This document shows positions 9,724 to 17,751 of a stretch of 64,000 bases of DNA, one piece after another. This DNA is from Epilithonimonas hispanica (GTDB lineage Bacteria; Bacteroidota; Bacteroidia; Flavobacteriales; Weeksellaceae): assembly GCF_003385395.1 (NCBI RefSeq), contig NZ_QNUG01000001.1, positions 101,901 to 165,900 of the forward strand, read 5' to 3'. Position 1 is the first letter of the stretch, and each line of letters opens with the position of its first letter. Under the pieces are notes generated by a model. It saw only the letters and a program-made list of their open reading frames with translations, made no database searches and was not told the DNA's origin. The position numbers and the translations under genes are program-made.

Positions 9724-10731
9724 TTAATTAGAAAACCAAAGTTTTTCACCTTCTAAAACTAAAGGGCTTGGGAAATTATTAGTAAACAAACCTCCAGTTC
9801 CCAAACCCTGTGGCATCGGATTTTTTTTGGTGTAAGTGTATTGTGCAATGGCATTCAGTCCAATATTGCTTTCCAAAGCAGATGTAATCCACCAACCGAT
9901 ATTTTGTTTTTCTGCTAAATCTATCCAATCATCAGAACCAGAAAATCCGCCAATCAAACTTGGTTTTAGAATAATATATTGAGGACTGATTTCTTTTAGC
10001 AGTTCTTTTTTGGAATCTGTATTCAAAACGCCGATTAACTCTTCGTCCAAAGCAATTGGAGTAGGAGAGGTTCTACAAAGTTCTGCCATTGCGTCCCAAT
10101 TTCCAGCTTCAATAGGTTGTTCGATAGAGTGGATGTCTAAGTCTGCTAATTCTTGTAAAACAACTTTTGCTTGCTCTGGAGAAAAAGCGCCATTTGCATC
10201 TACCCGAAGTTCGATTTGATCTTTCGAAAATTTCTTTCTCAGAGATTTTAATATTTCTTTTTCAGAATCCCAATCAGTTCCGATTTTCAGTTTGATACAA
10301 GAAAAATTGTCTCTAATTTTTTCCTCGATTTGAGATTGCATATAGTTTACATCTCCCATCCAAATGAGTCCATTAATTTTAATCGAGTCTTTTCCTTCTG
10401 TAAAATCACTAGGGAAATACAAATCGCCCTGATGTTCCAAATTACGTAAAGCTTGTTCAATTCCAAAAATAATCGAAGGATGATTGATGAGTTCTTCTTT
10501 TAATTCTTCCAAACTCAAATTGATATTACGACAAGCCCATTCCAAAGCATTTTCATAATCATCATCGTCATCAAAACTCAATCCGCGGAAAAGAGCACAT
10601 TCGCCTATTCCTTTTTTATCATCTTCATAGATTTCTATGAAATAAGTTTCTTTTGTGTTGAGAACGCCTCTGGAAGTTCCGCTTGGACGTTTGAAATCAA
10701 GAATGTATTGATGGAATTTTGCAGTCTTCAT
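9724..10731 (-). CDS. menC: o-Succinylbenzoate synthase (enolase superfamily), menaquinone pathway
   Basis: MenC dehydrates SHCHC to o-succinylbenzoate in menaquinone synthesis. The 335-residue sequence shows the muconate-lactonizing subgroup layout: an amino-terminal capping domain, the catalytic lysines K147-x-K149 in IKLKIG, and metal ligands in RVDANGA, SIEQPI and LDEEL. A second catalytic lysine lies in YIILKPSLIGG. These are the expected MenC residues, but related dipeptide epimerases share much of this pattern, so the exact reaction is inferred from family resemblance. No other men gene is in the window. The start codon is only four bases after a perfect -7 element, suggesting a nearly leaderless transcript. 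Confidence 0.85.
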   Translation of the reverse strand: MKTAKFHQYILDFKRPSGTSRGVLNTKETYFIEIYEDDKKGIGECALFRGLSFDDDDDYENALEWACRNINLSLEELKEELINHPSIIFGIEQALRNLEHQGDLYFPSDFTEGKDSIKINGLIWMGDVNYMQSQIEEKIRDNFSCIKLKIGTDWDSEKEILKSLRKKFSKDQIELRVDANGAFSPEQAKVVLQELADLDIHSIEQPIEAGNWDAMAELCRTSPTPIALDEELIGVLNTDSKKELLKEISPQYIILKPSLIGGFSGSDDWIDLAEKQNIGWWITSALESNIGLNAIAQYTYTKKNPMPQGLGTGGLFTNNFPSPLVLEGEKLWFSN

Positions 10732-10735
10732 TTTG

Positions 10736-10743
10736 CAAAAATA
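10736..10743 (-). promoter_or_regulatory. Putative -7 element for menC, suggesting a leaderless mRNA
   Basis: The minus strand reads TATTTTTG (TAnnTTTG). It ends four bases before the menC ATG, so transcription would begin at or beside the start codon. Confidence 0.4.
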
Positions 10744-10745
10744 AG

Positions 10746-10772
10746 AAAAGACCGAGGAAATCGGTCTTTTTT
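10746..10772 (-). terminator. Terminator of fbp
   Basis: AAAAGACCGA (10746-10755) pairs with TCGGTCTTTT (10761-10770) around a five-base loop. It lies 19 bases after the fbp stop on the minus strand and just upstream of menC. Confidence 0.82.
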
Positions 10773-10790
10773 GTATTCTTTAAATTATTC

Positions 10791-11810
10791 TTAATTTTTA
10801 TCGACAGCTTTTGCCATAAATTCTTCGGCTTTGGTAACCATTGCTGCACTTCCGCAGAAAAAAGGAACACGTTGATGTAATTCTGTTGGCTCTATTTCCA
10901 TAATTCTTTTGAAACCATCGCTGCATTTTCCGCCGGCTTGTTCTGTCAAAAATGCCATTGGATTAGCTTCGTAAAGTAATCTTAATTTTCCTTTTGGAGA
11001 TTGTGAAGTTTGAGGATAAATATAAATTCCACCTTTCAGCATATTTCTATGGAAATCGGAAACTAGAGAACCGATGTATCTAGAAGTGTAAGGTCTGTCG
11101 CCTTCTTCTTCCTGACAATATTTGATGTAATCTTTTACGCCTTGAGGAAACTTAGCATAATTTCCTTCATTTATAGAATAGATTTTTCCAGAAGTCGGGA
11201 ATTTGATGTCTTTATGAGAAAGGTAATAAGTTCCTATGGATGGATCTAGTGTAAACCCATTTACGCCGTTTCCTGTTGTATAAACAATCATTGTAGAAGA
11301 GCCGTAAACGACATAACCAGCAGCCACTTGATTTACGCCTTTTTGTAAAAAATCTCTTAGTTCAACTGGGCTTCCAGGATCAGAAACTCTTCTGTAGATA
11401 GAGAAAATAGTTCCTACAGAAACATTTACATCGATGTTTGAGGAACCGTCAAGTGGATCAATCAAAACAACATATTTGCTAAGGTGTGCATTGTCGGTAC
11501 ATTTAACTTCAATGAAATCATCGCTTTCTTCCGAGGCAATTCCGCAAACAACTTCTCTTTGAGACAATGCAGCTATGAAAATGTCGTTAGCTAAAACGTC
11601 CAATTTTTGTTGTTCTTCTCCTTGGATGTTTTCGGTTCCAACTTTTCCAATAATGTCAGCAATTCCAGCTTTGTTCACTTCTCTATTAACAATTTTTGTT
11701 GCAATTCTTATAGAACTGATAAGGCGAGAAAGTTCTCCTGTAGAATACTTAAAATCATCCTGTTTTTCAATTATGAACTCTCCTAAGGTTTGTAAAGCTT
11801 GATGTGACAT
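10791..11810 (-). CDS. fbp: Fructose-1,6-bisphosphatase, class 1
   Basis: This gluconeogenic enzyme hydrolyses fructose 1,6-bisphosphate to fructose 6-phosphate. The protein has the class 1 metal site [10 protein letters not shown], the upstream [11 protein letters not shown] acidic site, and the signature [22 protein letters not shown] place the start at the ATG at 11810 ([12 protein letters not shown]), giving 339 residues. An in-frame ATG 15 codons upstream (11855) is possible, but a perfect -7 element (11834-11841) lies between the two, so the upstream codon would precede the transcription start. The gene stands alone, with its own terminator, divergent from the aspartate kinase gene. Confidence 0.95.
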   Translation of the reverse strand: MSHQALQTLGEFIIEKQDDFKYSTGELSRLISSIRIATKIVNREVNKAGIADIIGKVGTENIQGEEQQKLDVLANDIFIAALSQREVVCGIASEESDDFIEVKCTDNAHLSKYVVLIDPLDGSSNIDVNVSVGTIFSIYRRVSDPGSPVELRDFLQKGVNQVAAGYVVYGSSTMIVYTTGNGVNGFTLDPSIGTYYLSHKDIKFPTSGKIYSINEGNYAKFPQGVKDYIKYCQEEEGDRPYTSRYIGSLVSDFHRNMLKGGIYIYPQTSQSPKGKLRLLYEANPMAFLTEQAGGKCSDGFKRIMEIEPTELHQRVPFFCGSAAMVTKAEEFMAKAVDKN

Positions 11811-11833
11811 ATTTTGGTTAATTTGATTTTCTA

Positions 11834-11841
11834 CAAAACTA
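11834..11841 (-). promoter_or_regulatory. Putative -7 element for fbp
   Basis: The minus strand reads TAGTTTTG, matching TAnnTTTG, 23 bases before the preferred start at 11810. It supports that start over the longer reading frame. Confidence 0.5.
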
Positions 11842-11980
11842 ATTTTTTTTTTCAATTAAATGAAACAAGATTTATCGATTTTTGATGATACTTGTCATAA
11901 ATGTATTAATATGGTTTCATTATCTCAATTTGAAGCATTGAAAATAATAACACTGATTTTTATATTCCGTTCATTATTAA

Positions 11981-11988
11981 TATTTTTG
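11981..11988 (+). promoter_or_regulatory. Putative -7 element for the aspartate kinase gene
   Basis: TATTTTTG matches TAnnTTTG and lies 63 bases before the start codon at 12052. The surrounding DNA is AT-rich, so a chance match is possible. Confidence 0.35.
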
Positions 11989-12051
11989 AAAGTTAATAAT
12001 TGATTAACGGCTTCTTAATTTTTAATAAAAAAGTTTAACGGTAAAAATCTA

Positions 12052-13290
12052 ATGAAAGTTTACAAATTTGGTGGTGCATCTGTTAAGGATGCAGAAGGTG
12101 TGAAAAATGTGGCCTTGGTTCTAGAAACTCAAGGGTTTGAGAAATGTTTGGTTGTAGTTTCTGCAATGGGAAAAACGACAAATGCGTTGGAAAAAGTAGT
12201 AGAATATTACTTCAAGAAACAGGATTATCAAGCAGAAATTGAATTGATCAAGAAAAATCACATCGATATTGCCAAGGGTTTATTTTCAGAAGGTCATGCT
12301 GTTTTTGGAGAAATCACATTATTTTTTGATGATATTGATTCTTTTTTGAGAAGAAACAAATCACCTAATTATAACTTCGTTTATGATCAGGTTGTAAGTT
12401 GCGGAGAAATGATTTCTTCTAAAATTCTAAGTGAGTATCTTAATGATATTCAGTTTTTTAACCATTGGTTGGATGCGAGAGATTATATCAAGACCGATGC
12501 GAGTTACAGAGAAGGAATTGTTAACTGGCAGGAAACAGAGCAGAATATTTCTAAATTAGATAAAATCAACTGTTATGTAACTCAGGGATTTATCGGTTCG
12601 GAAAGTAATAATTTTACAGTAACTCTTGGAAGAGAAGGTTCCGATTACACAGCCGCGATTTTCGCATATTGCCTTAATGCTGACGAAATGACAATCTGGA
12701 AAGACGTTCCAGGTGTAATGACCGGCGATCCTAGAAAATTTGAAAATGTAGAATTGTTGTCTTTCATTTCTTACGAAGAGGCAATTGAGATGGCTTATTA
12801 TGGAGCTTCGGTAATTCACCCAAAAACACTTCAGCCACTTAAACAGAAGAATATTCCGTTTTTTGTAAAGTCTTTCGTAGAACCTAAAAAACCAGGAACC
12901 AAAGTTGGAAATTCTGAGGAAAATGAATTGATCGAGAGTTATATCCTAAAAGAAAATCAAACCTTATTGAATGTAGAAACCCGTGATTTTTCCTTTATTG
13001 CAGAGGATCATATGAGTTTGATATTTGCGCTTCTTGCTAAATATAAAATTAAAGTTTCTTTGATGCAGAACTCTGCGATTTCATTAGCTTTATGTTTGGA
13101 AGATAAATTTGGAACCGCCAATGATTTTAATGAAGAATTACAGCAGAGTTTCATCACGCAAATGACGAAAAATGTATCCTTGTTTACTGTCAGAAATGCA
13201 GAATTAGACCAATTAGATCAATTTTATAAAGACAAAAAAGTACTGCTGGAGCAGATTTCCAAAAAAACCTTCCAAATGGTAACCCTGTAA
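12052..13290 (+). CDS. Aspartate kinase (monofunctional)
   Basis: Aspartate kinase phosphorylates aspartate in the first step to lysine, threonine, methionine and diaminopimelate. The 412-residue protein starts with the amino-acid kinase signature KVYKFGGASVKD. It continues with VVSCGEMISSKI, VTLGREGSDYTAA, the KDVPGVMTGDPR nucleotide segment and the YYGASVIHPKTL motif. The last 110 residues (from about 300) form the ACT regulatory region, which is rather short and divergent. No homoserine dehydrogenase domain is fused. Seven bases separate it from the acyltransferase gene downstream, so the two are likely co-transcribed. The feedback amino acid cannot be read from the sequence. Confidence 0.92.
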   Translation: MKVYKFGGASVKDAEGVKNVALVLETQGFEKCLVVVSAMGKTTNALEKVVEYYFKKQDYQAEIELIKKNHIDIAKGLFSEGHAVFGEITLFFDDIDSFLRRNKSPNYNFVYDQVVSCGEMISSKILSEYLNDIQFFNHWLDARDYIKTDASYREGIVNWQETEQNISKLDKINCYVTQGFIGSESNNFTVTLGREGSDYTAAIFAYCLNADEMTIWKDVPGVMTGDPRKFENVELLSFISYEEAIEMAYYGASVIHPKTLQPLKQKNIPFFVKSFVEPKKPGTKVGNSEENELIESYILKENQTLLNVETRDFSFIAEDHMSLIFALLAKYKIKVSLMQNSAISLALCLEDKFGTANDFNEELQQSFITQMTKNVSLFTVRNAELDQLDQFYKDKKVLLEQISKKTFQMVTL

Positions 13291-13297
13291 AAACACT

Positions 13298-15142
13298 ATG
13301 AGTTTAATTTCTAAAGAAGATTTGATAAAAGCAGCAGGACTCGATAAAATTGGTTTTCTTAAAAGACCAGTTGCGTCAGCAATTATGAATCTTACTAAAA
13401 TAAATGAAGTCAACAATCTTTATAATAAACTGATTCATACCAAAGGTGTGCAGTTCTTTGATGAGTTCATCAGAGAGCAGGAACTCAGTTATATCGTTTT
13501 CGAAGAAGACTTGGCAAAAGTTCCCAAAACAGGACCTTTTATCATTGTTTCCAATCATCCGCTTGGCGCTTTGGATGGGATTTTGATGTGCAAAATTTTG
13601 TTACGCGTTCGTCCAGATTTTAAAGTGATGGGGAATTTTCTTTTGTCGAAAATTAAACCAATGGAACCTTTCGTGATTTCTGTGAATCCGTTTGAAGGTA
13701 GGAAAGATGCTTTTAATAGTTCTTCTGGGATGAGAGAAACTTTCAAACATTTGGAAGAAGGTGGCTGTATTGGTATTTTTCCAGCTGGTGAAGTTTCCAA
13801 TAAAAATAATGAATACGGCGAAGTTCTGGACAGACCTTGGGGGAAAATTGCTTTGAAGATTATCAAGAAAGCTAAAGTTCCTGTAATCCCAATGTATTTC
13901 CACGCGACTAATAGCAAAATGTTTTATAACGTTTCCAAGTTGCATCCAGATTTACAGACATTGATGTTGCCAGCAGAAATGATGCGCAAAAGAGATAAAC
14001 CAATCCGAATCCGAATTGGAAAACCTATTTCTGTAAAACAAATTGAGGAAGAAGAAACAATAGAGGAATTAGGCGATTATCTTTATAATAAGGTTTATAT
14101 GCTGAAGTCTTATTATGAAAAAAGAAAAAGTATTACGGAGAAACTGAAACTTCCCAATATGTCTCTCAAGCTTCCTTTACAGAAACAGAATAATATTGTT
14201 CAAAATATTATAGACGAAACACCTGTCGAAGATATTATTACTGAAATAGAAAAGCTAAAAGTTGCCGAAAACAAAAAACTATTTTCTCACGGCGATTATG
14301 ACGTTTTCTTTACAAAATCAGAAGAGATTCCATCGATAATGAGAGAAATCGGAAGGCAAAGAGAATTGACTTTTCGCGCAATTGGAGAAGGAACCAATCT
14401 GCCTTTTGACTTAGATGAATATGATAACCATTACCATCATCTTTTTCTTTGGGATAATGCAGGCAAAAAATTGGTTGGTGCGTACAGAATGGCTTTGGGA
14501 TCCGAAGTAATGAAAAAGCACGGAATCGACGGATTCTACACCAGTTCTCTTTTCGAATACGATACAGAATTACAACCGTTTTTCCGAAAAGTAATAGAAA
14601 TGGGTAGAGCTTATATCTCTATGGAGTATCAGCAAAAACCTTTTCCGTTATTCTTGCTTTGGAGAGGAATAGTTCACGTTTGTTTAAGAAATCCTGAGCA
14701 CAAATTCCTAATGGGAGGCGTAAGTATCAGTAATAAGTTTTCCGAATTTTCTAAATCATTGATGATAGAATTTATGCGTTCTCATTATTATGATTCTGCG
14801 GTGGCGCAATATATTCATCCGAAGAACGAGTTCAAAGTGGTGATGAAAGAGCGTGATAAAGCTTTGTTCTTTGAAGATATGGATGCGGATCTTAATAAGC
14901 TCGATAAGATTATCGACGATCTTGAACCTGAACTGAGATTGCCTGTTTTGATTAAAAAATATATCAAACAAAATGCAAAAATGATTGCTTTCAATGTAGA
15001 TCCAAACTTCAATGATGCGATTGATGGATTGATGTATATCAGGATAAGTGATCTTCCGGAAGATACAATCAAGCCTGTTTTGGAAGAGTTAAGCGATTTT
15101 TTCAAAGCTCAGACCGAAAAAAAATCTTCTGATAATCAATGA
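13298..15142 (+). CDS. Two-domain acyltransferase: PlsC-like plus GNAT-type N-acyltransferase (OlsF-like aminolipid synthase)
   Basis: The protein has 614 residues. The amino-terminal third is a PlsC/LPLAT acyltransferase: N86-H87-P-L-G-A-L-D93 is the catalytic motif, with one residue more between His and Asp than the classical HX4D. FEGRKDAF and GIFPAGEVS blocks follow. The second half (about residues 330-540) resembles the OlsB/GNAT N-acyltransferases that acylate an amino acid (E(x)GRAYIS, FLLWRGI, MGGVSIS). This order matches OlsF, the bifunctional ornithine-lipid synthase known from Serratia and Flavobacterium. Glycine or lysine lipids, also made by Bacteroidetes, are equally possible products. 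It follows the aspartate kinase gene by seven bases. The domain call is firm; the amino acid substrate is inference. Confidence 0.82.
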   Translation: MSLISKEDLIKAAGLDKIGFLKRPVASAIMNLTKINEVNNLYNKLIHTKGVQFFDEFIREQELSYIVFEEDLAKVPKTGPFIIVSNHPLGALDGILMCKILLRVRPDFKVMGNFLLSKIKPMEPFVISVNPFEGRKDAFNSSSGMRETFKHLEEGGCIGIFPAGEVSNKNNEYGEVLDRPWGKIALKIIKKAKVPVIPMYFHATNSKMFYNVSKLHPDLQTLMLPAEMMRKRDKPIRIRIGKPISVKQIEEEETIEELGDYLYNKVYMLKSYYEKRKSITEKLKLPNMSLKLPLQKQNNIVQNIIDETPVEDIITEIEKLKVAENKKLFSHGDYDVFFTKSEEIPSIMREIGRQRELTFRAIGEGTNLPFDLDEYDNHYHHLFLWDNAGKKLVGAYRMALGSEVMKKHGIDGFYTSSLFEYDTELQPFFRKVIEMGRAYISMEYQQKPFPLFLLWRGIVHVCLRNPEHKFLMGGVSISNKFSEFSKSLMIEFMRSHYYDSAVAQYIHPKNEFKVVMKERDKALFFEDMDADLNKLDKIIDDLEPELRLPVLIKKYIKQNAKMIAFNVDPNFNDAIDGLMYIRISDLPEDTIKPVLEELSDFFKAQTEKKSSDNQ

Positions 15143-15176
15143 TTTTAAATAAATGTGCGAAGAAATTCTAATATAA

Positions 15177-15208
15177 TTTGCATTATAAGAATAAAGAATA
15201 TACTTTTG
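15177..15208 (+). promoter_or_regulatory. Promoter of the first tRNA-Phe
   Basis: TTTG (15177-15180) and TACTTTTG (15201-15208) are separated by 20 bases, fitting the Bacteroidetes -33 and -7 elements. The tRNA begins 25 bases after the -7 element. Confidence 0.75.
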
Positions 15209-15233
15209 CACCACTCAAAACAAAAAGAGTGAT

Positions 15234-15306
15234 GGTTTCTTAGCTCAGTTGGTAGAGCAATGGATTGAAAATCCATGTGTCCCTGGTTCGATCCCTGGAG
15301 AAACCA
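15234..15306 (+). tRNA. tRNA-Phe (GAA), copy 1
   Basis: The 73-base sequence folds as a cloverleaf: acceptor GGTTTCT with AGAAACC, D-arm GCTC/GAGC, anticodon stem ATGGA/TCCAT with loop TTGAAAA (anticodon GAA), T loop TTCGATC and discriminator A. The T stem CCTGG/CCTGG has a T-T mismatch in its middle, in both copies. CCA is not encoded. Promoter and terminator are its own. Confidence 0.95.
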
Positions 15307-15310
15307 CTTA

Positions 15311-15337
15311 AAAACCGCCTTTGTTAGGCGGTTTTTT
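15311..15337 (+). terminator. Terminator of tRNA-Phe copy 1
   Basis: AAAACCGCCT (15311-15320) pairs with AGGCGGTTTT (15326-15335) around a five-base loop, followed by T residues. Confidence 0.88.
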
Positions 15338-15368
15338 AAATAAAAAAATGAAATTAGTAGCAATCTAA

Positions 15369-15400
15369 TTTGGATTATAAGAGTAAAGAGTGTATTTTTG
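15369..15400 (+). promoter_or_regulatory. Promoter of the second tRNA-Phe
   Basis: TTTG (15369-15372) and TATTTTTG (15393-15400) are again separated by exactly 20 bases. The region is a diverged copy of the promoter at 15177-15208: both boxes and their spacing are kept while the spacer has changed at several places. Confidence 0.75.
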
Positions 15401-15425
15401 CACCACTCAAAACAAAACAAGTAAT

Positions 15426-15498
15426 GGTTTCTTAGCTCAGTTGGTAGAGCAATGGATTGAAAATCCATGTGTCCCTGGTTCGATCCCTGGAGAAACCA
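15426..15498 (+). tRNA. tRNA-Phe (GAA), copy 2
   Basis: All 73 bases are identical to copy 1, including the unusual T-stem mismatch. The two genes are 192 bases apart, each with its own promoter and terminator, so this is a tandem duplication of a whole transcription unit rather than a polycistronic tRNA cluster. Confidence 0.95.
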
Positions 15499-15501
15499 CT
15501 T

Positions 15502-15531
15502 AAAACCGCCTAATTTAGGCGGTTTTTTTTG
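15502..15531 (+). terminator. Terminator of tRNA-Phe copy 2
   Basis: AAAACCGCCTAA (15502-15513) pairs with TTAGGCGGTTTT (15515-15526) before an extended T tract. Confidence 0.85.
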
Positions 15532-15548
15532 TTTGATAATATTATTGT

Positions 15549-15860
15549 CTATTTATTCGTTTTTGTAATGTGAAAATCTAGGTTTTTGAATTGATGATTT
15601 TCTCTTGAAGGTAAATCTAATATTTTTTCACAATAGCTTTTGATGTAAAAGTCTAATAGGAAGATTAGTTTTTCAGGTAATCCAAACTCCACACATCTTG
15701 TTGGGTTCAAAAAACTCCAAGGAAGTTTTTTAATATTTTTTTTTTTTGATTCATCTGTTATTATTGTGTATTCTCCTATGATTCCAAAATAATCATATTG
15801 TTGGATCGCGACTTCAAACATTTTGTCTGTTTTGTAAGTCATTAAAAAATAGTAATTCAT
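15549..15860 (-). CDS. Hypothetical protein (103 aa)
   Basis: I do not recognise this protein. It is a soluble-looking 103-residue sequence without signal peptide or membrane segment. It has an amino-terminal YYFLMTYKTDKMFEVAIQQYDYFGIIGEY stretch that reads like a beta-strand-rich fold, a lysine-rich turn, and a carboxy terminus rich in Lys, His and Asn. The frame uses ordinary codons and is the only sizeable frame between the tRNA genes and coaD, so it is probably real. It lies alone on the minus strand beside the duplicated tRNA-Phe genes, a place where acquired genes often sit, but there is no integrase. Confidence 0.55.
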   Translation of the reverse strand: MNYYFLMTYKTDKMFEVAIQQYDYFGIIGEYTIITDESKKKNIKKLPWSFLNPTRCVEFGLPEKLIFLLDFYIKSYCEKILDLPSRENHQFKNLDFHITKTNK

Positions 15861-15934
15861 TTGTTGAAATTTTTAGGTTAATTTCTCGAATGTACAACAG
15901 TGTTTATCGTTTAGTTTTTTTTTCTAAATATCAA

Positions 15935-15963
15935 AAAAAATCACCTACAAATAGAGGTGATTT
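15935..15963 (-). terminator. Terminator of coaD
   Basis: AAATCACCT (15938-15946) pairs with AGGTGATTT (15955-15963). On the minus strand it is followed by T residues, 31 bases after the coaD stop. Confidence 0.8.
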
Positions 15964-15993
15964 ATATTGTTACTTCAAATGAATTTATAATTT

Positions 15994-16455
15994 CTAAACT
16001 CTCACGGCATCTGGAACCATTATCTCATAATTCCCACCATACGAAATTATTTCTCTCACAATGCTACTGCTGATATAAGATTTCCCAGAAGAAGTCAAAA
16101 GGAAAATAGTTTCAACCGTATTTTCTCTGGTTAAAGCTCTGTTGGTTTGCGCAATCGACTTTTCGAATTCAAAATCGGCGGGATTTCTTAATCCTCTCAA
16201 AATGAAATTTACATCTTTACTTTTACAATAATCAATTGTTAAGCCTTCAAAATCATCAACTTCAACATTCGGGAATTTTTCAAACGTTTTTCTGATAAAC
16301 TCTTTTCGTTGTTCCAAGGAGAACATGTATTTTTTCTGAGAATTCTTTCCGATGGCTATAATGATTTTGTCAAATAGCGGAACAGCACGTTCTACAATAT
16401 CATAATGGCCAAGTGTAATTGGGTCAAATGACCCGGGAAAAACAGCAATTTTCAT
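15994..16455 (-). CDS. coaD: Phosphopantetheine adenylyltransferase
   Basis: CoaD joins ATP and 4'-phosphopantetheine to dephospho-CoA, the penultimate step of coenzyme A synthesis in the cytoplasm. The 153 residues match the usual length. The nucleotidyltransferase signature is FPGSFDPITLGH near the start (the T-x-G-H form of the HxGH motif). NFILRGLRNPADFEFE and the carboxy-terminal SSSIVREI motif complete the active site. The gene follows ddl on the same strand by 73 bases, with an inverted repeat in that gap. Confidence 0.96.
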   Translation of the reverse strand: MKIAVFPGSFDPITLGHYDIVERAVPLFDKIIIAIGKNSQKKYMFSLEQRKEFIRKTFEKFPNVEVDDFEGLTIDYCKSKDVNFILRGLRNPADFEFEKSIAQTNRALTRENTVETIFLLTSSGKSYISSSIVREIISYGGNYEIMVPDAVRV

Positions 16456-16479
16456 AGAAATTTTAAATTTTAGATTATG

Positions 16480-16516
16480 AATTTTAGATTTCTTAAATAA
16501 TTTTAAATCTAAAATT
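16480..16516. repeat. Inverted repeat in the ddl-coaD gap
   Basis: AATTTTAGATTT (16480-16491) and AAATCTAAAATT (16505-16516) are perfect complements with a 13-base loop. There is no T tract, so it is not a typical terminator. Similar AT-only arms occur after dnaN. Confidence 0.6.
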
Positions 16517-16528
16517 TATCATTTATAA

Positions 16529-17512
16529 TTATTTGTTAAGTGCTTTTTCTACCTCGTTTCCGCAAAGGTCTTTGATAGAGATTCCATAGATTTTTGCCTG
16601 TTGAGGAAGAATACTTGCCGGTGAAAACCCGGGGTTGGTATTCATTTCCAATAAGTGCGGGATTCCGTCAACGATAATGAATTCTGAACGGGAAAAACCA
16701 CTCATTCCAAGAGATTTATAAGCTTTAATAGAAATTTCTTCAACTTTTTTTCTGGTTTCTTCATCAATTCTTGCCGGTGTAATTTCCTGAGAAGCACCTT
16801 CGTATTTAGCTTCATAATCAAAGAATTCTTTGTCTGGAACAATTTCAGTAATTCCTAAAACAATTACTTCTCCTTGATAATCCAAAACACCAACAGAAAC
16901 TTCCATTCCATTTAATGCACTTTCGATAAGGATTTCGTCGTCTTCTTTATAAGCAAATTCGATTGCTGTTTGCAGTTCGCTTTTATCTTTGACTTTAGAA
17001 ATTCCGAGAGAAGAACCGCTTTGATTAGGCTTAACAAAAACTGGAAGTTCTAATTTTTCTACAATTTCGTCATCAGAAATTTCCTCGCCTTTTCTTAAGT
17101 AAATACTTTTTGCGGAAGGAATTCCGTATTTTGATAAAACAGCTAACGTATCTTTTTTATTGAAGGTCAGTGCGCTTTGATAGAAATCACAACCGGTATA
17201 TTTTTGACCAACAGCATCCCAATAAGCTTGTATAATTCCATTTTCGCCAGGTGAACCGTGGATGGTATTGAAACAAACGTCAAAGTTAAGAATGTCTCCA
17301 TCACCGATGTTGACGGAAAAATCTGCTTTATTAATGAATTTTTTTCTGTCGTTCTCGTCTAATAAATACCATTCATCTTTTAAAATAACCACTTTATAAA
17401 CATCATAAAGTTCACGGTCAAGTGAATCAAAAATCAATTGTCCGCTTTTTAAAGAAACTTTGTATTCATCAGAATAACCGCCCATTACAACGGCTACATT
17501 TTTTTTGCTCAT
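16529..17512 (-). CDS. ddl: D-alanine--D-alanine ligase
   Basis: Ddl makes the D-Ala-D-Ala dipeptide for peptidoglycan precursors in the cytoplasm. The 327-residue ATP-grasp protein has VVMGGYSDEYKVSLKSG at the start, NTIHGSPGENGIIQAYW in the amino-terminal domain, and the substrate lid FVKPNQSGSSLGISKVK. The carboxy terminus carries GFSRSEFIIVDGIPHLLEMNTNPG with the metal-binding Glu and Asn. Length and motifs are normal. It precedes coaD on the same strand and probably shares its transcript. The 239 bases upstream hold degenerate CACAAAG-type repeats. Confidence 0.96.
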   Translation of the reverse strand: MSKKNVAVVMGGYSDEYKVSLKSGQLIFDSLDRELYDVYKVVILKDEWYLLDENDRKKFINKADFSVNIGDGDILNFDVCFNTIHGSPGENGIIQAYWDAVGQKYTGCDFYQSALTFNKKDTLAVLSKYGIPSAKSIYLRKGEEISDDEIVEKLELPVFVKPNQSGSSLGISKVKDKSELQTAIEFAYKEDDEILIESALNGMEVSVGVLDYQGEVIVLGITEIVPDKEFFDYEAKYEGASQEITPARIDEETRKKVEEISIKAYKSLGMSGFSRSEFIIVDGIPHLLEMNTNPGFSPASILPQQAKIYGISIKDLCGNEVEKALNK

Positions 17513-17614
17513 TTCAAATTTTTCTTAAAAACAAATGTAAAGATTTTATGAAAAAATCTATGATTAAATCTATCAAAATTTAAAGATGCGAAATGAATTG
17601 TAAAAATCAAAAAA

Positions 17615-17745
17615 ATACGAAGGCACAAAAGACTATGAAAAATGTAGTTGTATTTAAGGCACAAAGTTTTAGAAAATCAAAGATTTTAGTGCCTTAAAAC
17701 ATTTCAATCTTAAAAGAAAAACATTGTGTCTTTATGTTAAAAAAA
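17615..17745. repeat. Degenerate CACAAAG-type inverted repeat with inner hairpin
   Basis: AAGGCACAAAAGAC near 17619 and GTGTCTTTATGTT near 17727 are the outer ends, and TTTAAGGCAC with GTGCCTTAAA form an inner pair (about 17652-17700). It is a worn member of the nested family described at 28781-29107. Confidence 0.5.
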
Positions 17746-17751
17746 TTTATA

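Noticed and set aside
11910..12002. A 30-codon frame before the aspartate kinase gene as a lysine or threonine attenuator leader
   Set aside because: It lies mostly upstream of the -7 element, has no run of Lys, Thr or Met codons and no following terminator.
15145..15468. A minus-strand frame of about 107 codons with an internal repeat
   Set aside because: It runs through both tRNA-Phe genes and their terminators on the opposite strand; its repeat is simply the tRNA duplication.
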